Of a stretch of 42,346 nucleotides of DNA, positions 38,025 to 42,346 are shown in pieces. The DNA lies in NCBI GenBank assembly GCA_018663865.1, contig JABJPM010000017.1:1-42346 (forward strand), given 5' to 3'. The translations under genes and the position numbers were made by a program. The stretch is from Candidatus Woesearchaeota archaeon. Its GTDB lineage: Archaea > Nanobdellota > Nanobdellia > SCGC-AAA011-G17 > PNOQ01. The notes beneath the pieces are model-generated. The model was not told the DNA's origin. It was given only the letters and a program-made list of their open reading frames with translations, and did no database searches. Every line of letters begins with the position of its first letter. The stretch's first letter is position 1.

Positions 38025-38550
38025 TCTGTCAATAATCTCGGATGACGGGGAATATCAAACAATAAACAAAAGGAAGAAAAAGATAATGGGCCTAACAATT
38101 ATCTTATTAATTAGTTCTTATTTTTTATTGGGCAATGCCGCATTCCCATTTCTGGCAAGCATGTCCGAATCAATTGAAATAGATAACAATAGGATACACG
38201 TCGGGCCCAATCTAACAATAATATTTGAGGACAACACCTATGGGGTCATTCAAAATATGTACTTGCAAAGCCAATCAGTAGAATTTGCAGTATGTCTATT
38301 CGGGGATGTCCGTGGTGGAAATTACATTATCGATGAAGTGTATGCGCCTCAAGCAATCGATCAATCATTCAATCACATAAAATTTAAATCTTGCCCCCTA
38401 GATACATTGATACTGTTACACTCTCACCCTCATAAGAAGTGTATAGCATCCAATCAAGACATAAATACTTTACAAACAATAAAAGAAAGGAATAATGATT
38501 CTCTAATAGTGGTCATGTGCGACACCAATAAATTTTCAGTTTATGATTAA
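38017..38550 (+). CDS. Membrane-anchored JAMM/MPN+ metalloprotease-like protein
   Basis: One TM, then VEFAVCLFGDV and LLHSHPHKKCIASNQDI, matching E...HxHx7SxxD. Confidence 0.8.
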   Translation: MDDLSIISDDGEYQTINKRKKKIMGLTIILLISSYFLLGNAAFPFLASMSESIEIDNNRIHVGPNLTIIFEDNTYGVIQNMYLQSQSVEFAVCLFGDVRGGNYIIDEVYAPQAIDQSFNHIKFKSCPLDTLILLHSHPHKKCIASNQDINTLQTIKERNNDSLIVVMCDTNKFSVYD

Positions 38551-38600
38551 CAAATCCTTCTAACCGAATAACTTAAATAGTGGTATTGAAAACAAGGTAT

Positions 38601-38876
38601 ATGCCAAAAATAAGCGATAAAAAAATAGAAAGAATAAAAGAAGGAATAATCTCTTACCTTTATGATCACCCTGCAAAACCATTATTTACTTCTCAAATAG
38701 CGGAAGAAATGATAAGGGACGAGGAATTTATTTTGAGATTGTTGAATGAGCTCTATGCTTCAAAATTAATAAAAAAAATATCTTCAAATTCAAAAGGAAA
38801 GGAATTTTTATCGAGGAGAAAATGGACCTTAAGGGCAGAAGTATATACAAAATATAGTGAATTGGTAAATAACTAA
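38601..38876 (+). CDS. Small winged-helix-like protein
   Basis: MPKISDKKIERIKEGIISYLYDHPAKPLFTSQIAEEMIRDEEFILRLLNELYASKLIKKI; internal start at 38601 preferred. Confidence 0.65.
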   Translation: MPKISDKKIERIKEGIISYLYDHPAKPLFTSQIAEEMIRDEEFILRLLNELYASKLIKKISSNSKGKEFLSRRKWTLRAEVYTKYSELVNN

Positions 38877-38932
38877 TTAGTTATATTTCTCACTTTATTT
38901 CTTTTGTTAATCAATTGCTTCTTGAGAGATTC

Positions 38933-39002
38933 AATTCATTACTAATCAATAACCGATCAATCAATCACCAATCAATCACTAATTAATCACTAATTAATCA
39001 CG
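38933..39002. repeat. 11-bp iteron-like direct repeats (4 close copies + 2 degenerate)
   Basis: 38959 AATCAATCACC, 38970 AATCAATCACT, 38981 AATTAATCACT, 38992 AATTAATCACG; degenerate units at 38933 and 38944. Confidence 0.85.
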
Positions 39003-39174
39003 CACCATGGATACTCATATTTACTTGCCTAATCAACATAAAACTAGATCAAACGTTCTTATTTTCTGGCTTTCTCACAAATACACTTAGAAATCGGGCC
39101 TAACTTTCACTTAATACATATATTAATCTCATAAAACTATAAAAATGAACCCTCACTCTTTATTTTTGAGATAG

Positions 39175-39864
39175 ATGGATGAAAAAATTCTAAAAAAAGC
39201 TTTTGTAAAAGTAAAATCAGATATTGAAAATTTAAATAATAGGTTGGAAAATATTGAAAATACCCTGAATTTACTCATTTCTATCAAAAATAATCAAAAA
39301 AACACTAAAAACGATGGAAGTTCCAGTGGAAATGAAGGGGTCCGATCAATCAATCATTCAACAAACAATCAATCAATCACTAATCAATCACGTGCTGAGC
39401 ACAAAATCGGGCAGTATACCCCTCAAATAAGCCATAATTATGATAATTTGGAACGATCTGATCAATCACTGAGCAATCAATCACTGAGCAATCAATCCCT
39501 TTCTAAACACTCACTAAGCACTCAAAAATTAAATATTCAATCACTCAAGAAGGATCTAGAAAATCGATTTAATGCCCTCACTAGTCAAGAATTTCTAGTA
39601 TTTCTTACAATATATCAAATGGAGGAGGACCTTAAACGGCCAGTGACTTATAATGATCTATCTGAACGTTTAAACCTCACTTCTGGATGTATTAGGGGGT
39701 ATGTAAGTGCATTAATCAGGAAGAATTTACCCCTCACAAAGGCAAAAATAAACAACAGAACATTGACATTATCCATAAAATCTGATTTCAAAGAGTTAAA
39801 TCTCAAACAAAAATTAACAAATATCTACTATGATCAAGATCCAGATCAAACAAAACTATTTTAA
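39175..39864 (+). CDS. Coiled-coil + low-complexity linker + C-terminal HTH protein
   Basis: N-terminal DIENLNNRLENIENTLNLL; SDQSLSNQSLSNQSLSKHSLSTQ linker; LTSQEFLVFLTIYQMEEDLKRPVTYNDLSERLNLTSGCIRGYVSALIRKN HTH. Confidence 0.75.
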   Translation: MDEKILKKAFVKVKSDIENLNNRLENIENTLNLLISIKNNQKNTKNDGSSSGNEGVRSINHSTNNQSITNQSRAEHKIGQYTPQISHNYDNLERSDQSLSNQSLSNQSLSKHSLSTQKLNIQSLKKDLENRFNALTSQEFLVFLTIYQMEEDLKRPVTYNDLSERLNLTSGCIRGYVSALIRKNLPLTKAKINNRTLTLSIKSDFKELNLKQKLTNIYYDQDPDQTKLF

Positions 39865-39935
39865 TTATGATTTCTAGTAAAAATTATTAATTGTTGCTAA
39901 TAAATTATTCATCGTCGATAAAACTACAATATAAT

Positions 39936-39999
39936 CGTTCACCGAACGTTCGGTGAACGTTCACCGAACTGTCTATAGACGTCACCGAACGTTCGGTGA
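39936..39999. promoter_or_regulatory. Operator-like palindrome array (five TCACCGAAC half-sites)
   Basis: Perfect 24-bp palindrome CGTTCACCGAACGTTCGGTGAACG (39936-39959), half-site 39961-39969, GTCTATAGAC (39971-39980), perfect 18-bp palindrome TCACCGAACGTTCGGTGA (39982-39999). Confidence 0.88.
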
Positions 40000-40041
40000 A
40001 CGATGCAAAACGTTTATATAGGGGTAATATCAAATATAGGT

Positions 40042-40641
40042 ATGTTTAATTTTTTTAAAAGAGGAAAAAATGATCCAAGGCTCGCTGAAACTATTTCAAC
40101 AATGCAGGAGAGTTTAAAAAAATCATTTACAAATATAAAGAAAGATTTTTCGATGATGGATGGCCATAATAAAACATTCCATGAAAAGCATGAAAAACAC
40201 ACAATTGATCATGGGGAGCATCGAAAAAATATCCAATTGCTTGGTGAGAGGTTAAAATCAATTGAAGAGTCACTGGGCATACTAAAGGAGATAGAAATAG
40301 TGAATGAGGAAGTGAGTGGCGAAGTTGAGGCAGATTTTGGAAATTTAGAGGATATGACTGGGGTATCTCAGAAAATATGTTATGTTCTAGCAGCATTACA
40401 AAAAGAGAACAAAGGCATGGTGACCCTAAAAACCCTTGCAGAAGAAATGTATCCTGGAAAAGAGTATGCAAAAATTAGGTCAACAATATCGCAGTATACT
40501 ACGGAGTTAGAAGAATTGGGCTATGTCCAAAAAAAGAAAAAAGGAAAACAAGTATACATCAAATCTACTGAAAAAAACCCATTTCTAAGTGAGAAGTTAA
40601 CTCCGAAAAAGGTAACAAAAAAAATCAAAATAAAAAAATAA
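40042..40641 (+). CDS. Coiled-coil + C-terminal winged-helix protein
   Basis: MFNFFKRGKNDPRLAETIST...; SQKICYVLAALQKENKGMVTLKTLAEEMYPGKEYAKIRSTISQYTTELEELGYVQKKKKGKQVYI. TATA tttatata at 40013-40020 supports ATG 40042 over the track start 40003. Confidence 0.78.
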   Translation: MFNFFKRGKNDPRLAETISTMQESLKKSFTNIKKDFSMMDGHNKTFHEKHEKHTIDHGEHRKNIQLLGERLKSIEESLGILKEIEIVNEEVSGEVEADFGNLEDMTGVSQKICYVLAALQKENKGMVTLKTLAEEMYPGKEYAKIRSTISQYTTELEELGYVQKKKKGKQVYIKSTEKNPFLSEKLTPKKVTKKIKIKK

Positions 40642-40642
40642 T

Positions 40643-40840
40643 ATGGTAAGAACAAAGAAAAAAGGAAAAAATAGGAAATATGTTTTTTCATTTGAGGATC
40701 CAGTAAACTTAATGTTGCATTTTATAGGGTTAATCATAATCATTTATGGGGCTTGGTTCCATAATGTTGCTTGGGCAGTTACAGGATTCATTCCAATGTT
40801 GGTTGGAGATTTATGGTTAAAAATACATTCAAAAGTCTAA
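40643..40840 (+). CDS. Small two-TM membrane protein
   Basis: 65 aa; hydrophobic segments LMLHFIGLIIIIYGAWF and VAWAVTGFIPMLVGDLWL; adjacent to the preceding stop. Confidence 0.65.
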   Translation: MVRTKKKGKNRKYVFSFEDPVNLMLHFIGLIIIIYGAWFHNVAWAVTGFIPMLVGDLWLKIHSKV

Positions 40841-41056
40841 AAACTTTAATCAAATCTTAATACTTTATTTTTATGCATCCATAATAAATCTTTTTTCCAC
40901 ACTGTACAAATTAAGTTTATTGGATTAGTTTTCAACTTTTAATTTCCAATGGCGTGCCATTTAGATTATCTAACACATTTGAAAACAATTTATCATTCAA
41001 ATATTATCTTCTTAATTTTTCTAAAATAAAATATTTATTTACAAATCAATTATACA

Positions 41057-41359
41057 TCATATCTTTATAATTCCTCGAATCTTAGAAACCAAATCTTCCT
41101 TCCCAAGGGGCATATCTTTAAATTTATGTGTACTGATTGGGTGAGTCCCACGTTTTAATAATTTCTCTGTTTCTCGTTTAGATTTAGGAGTATGGGAAAC
41201 TTGGAAATAATATGTCCCTTTGCCATAGGATGCGACAACATCTGCCTTGTGATATCCGCAATCCTCTTCCCTAGTGGCCATCCTAGCAGAGACGCCATTC
41301 AATGAATTCGCTAATTCGCAAACATATCTTTCGTCCCAATTATTATGGCCATATTTCAT
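41057..41359 (-). CDS. Small protein with restriction-endonuclease-fold-like pattern
   Basis: MKYGHNNWDERYVCELANSLNG...GYHKADVVASYGKGTYYFQVSHTPKSKRE; TATA-like TTTATATAA upstream supports ATG 41359. Confidence 0.55.
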   Translation of the reverse strand: MKYGHNNWDERYVCELANSLNGVSARMATREEDCGYHKADVVASYGKGTYYFQVSHTPKSKRETEKLLKRGTHPISTHKFKDMPLGKEDLVSKIRGIIKI

Positions 41360-41594
41360 AGTATAATCTAGAAAAAATATTATATAAATGTTTCCATTTT
41401 GACTACTTCCCAGAAATAACACTATATCAAATAAATATTACAATCAAAAACTAAAAAATTCAATCAAAATCAAAATCAAAATCGAAATTTAAGATACATT
41501 TTTATACATTTTTCCAATAAGGTCAGTTATTGATTCCAATAAGGGTTCCCTTAATAGAATCTAAAATCGTAAAATATGCCAAATTCAACCAAAA

Positions 41595-42346
41595 ATGGTC
41601 GAAAATAAATTAAAAACTGCAATCTATGTAAGGGTATCTACCGATGAACAAGCAAAAGAGGGGATCTCAATATCTGCTCAAATCGATAGGTGTCAAAACT
41701 ATTGCAAAGCGCGATCTTGGAAAGTAATTAATATTTATACTGATGCAGGATATTCTGCTGGTTCAATGAAGCGTCCAGCCGTCCAACAATTATTTCAAGA
41801 TCTACGTGAAAATAAATTTGAAAATATTTTAGTCTATAAATTTGATAGGTTCTCGAGAAATGTCAGAGACTTAATAACTTTTTTAGATAATCTGAAAGCT
41901 CAAGAAGTAAATTTTACATCTGTTACGGAAAATATAGATACTACGACTGCAATGGGGGAAGCATTTTTTCAGATGATTGGTGTTTTTGCACAATTGGAGA
42001 GGGGGATGGTAAAAGAACGAGTAAAGTTAGCATTCGATAAGAAAATTAGCGATGGAGAATCATTAAGTCGTGCACCAAAAGGATATATGTATAATAATGG
42101 GAAATTAATCGTCGACAAAAAAAATTCAAACGAAATAAAACAAATTTTTGATATGAGGGCGGCAGGAATACATTATAAAATAATCTCGGACAAATTCAAT
42201 ATTCCCATATCTACATTGTATAACATAATAAAAAATCCAACCTATGCTGGAAAAATAAAGTATAATGGTGAAATATATGAGGGAACTCATAGCGCAATCA
42301 TAGATCCCGCATTATTCAACAATCTAAATCCCTTGCAATCTATAAA
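41595..42346 (+). CDS. Large serine recombinase, C-terminus cut by right window edge
   Basis: MVENKLKTAIYVRVSTDEQAKEGISISAQIDRC...KFDRFSRNVRDLITFLDNL...TAMGEAFFQMIGVFAQLERGMVKERVK...; recombinase domain IIKNPTYAGKIKYNGEIYEGTHSAII. Absent from ORF track because it has no stop in the window. Confidence 0.93.
   Translation, partial: MVENKLKTAIYVRVSTDEQAKEGISISAQIDRCQNYCKARSWKVINIYTDAGYSAGSMKRPAVQQLFQDLRENKFENILVYKFDRFSRNVRDLITFLDNLKAQEVNFTSVTENIDTTTAMGEAFFQMIGVFAQLERGMVKERVKLAFDKKISDGESLSRAPKGYMYNNGKLIVDKKNSNEIKQIFDMRAAGIHYKIISDKFNIPISTLYNIIKNPTYAGKIKYNGEIYEGTHSAIIDPALFNNLNPLQSI

Noticed and set aside
38933-39002. CRISPR-like array
   Set aside because: Units are contiguous 11-mers without spacers; iteron-like, not CRISPR.
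40127-40471. 114-aa minus-strand ORF
   Set aside because: Antisense to the winged-helix gene 40042-40641.

Overview
AT-rich archaeal chromosomal window, most likely from a DPANN-type archaeon. That lineage call is inferred from gene content (Orc1/Cdc6, PolD small and large subunits, RadA, RPA, PAN, Hef, aEF-1beta, ThpR) and not proven. No rRNA, tRNA or CRISPR array was found. Four blocks stand out. (1) About 8.2-20.7 kb is a large type IV pilus-like (TadA/TadC) locus. It has one secretion ATPase, one double-length TadC platform, eleven small single-TM prepilin-like proteins, two divergent coiled-coil proteins and three tandem paralogous polytopic membrane proteins. An A24 prepilin peptidase lies nearby at 3.1 kb. 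Several of the prepilins are Cys-rich, always with even Cys counts. (2) About 35.55-36.0 kb, upstream of cdc6-polB-polC, is a strong replication-origin candidate. It has AT-only direct repeats flanked by oppositely oriented ORB-like motifs, and gene orientation switches there. (3) 38.6-41.4 kb is an accessory-looking segment. It has two coiled-coil + winged-helix proteins, an 11-bp iteron-like array that recurs inside a coding sequence, a perfect-palindrome operator array placed just upstream of a TATA box, and a restriction-fold-like small ORF. (4) A large serine recombinase is truncated by the right edge. Other notable items are a site-2-protease homologue whose HExxH reads YQTSH, a membrane-anchored JAMM protein, a secreted M64-like peptidase, and several short ORFs missing from the supplied ORF track. 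All calls come from reading the sequence; no database search was run.
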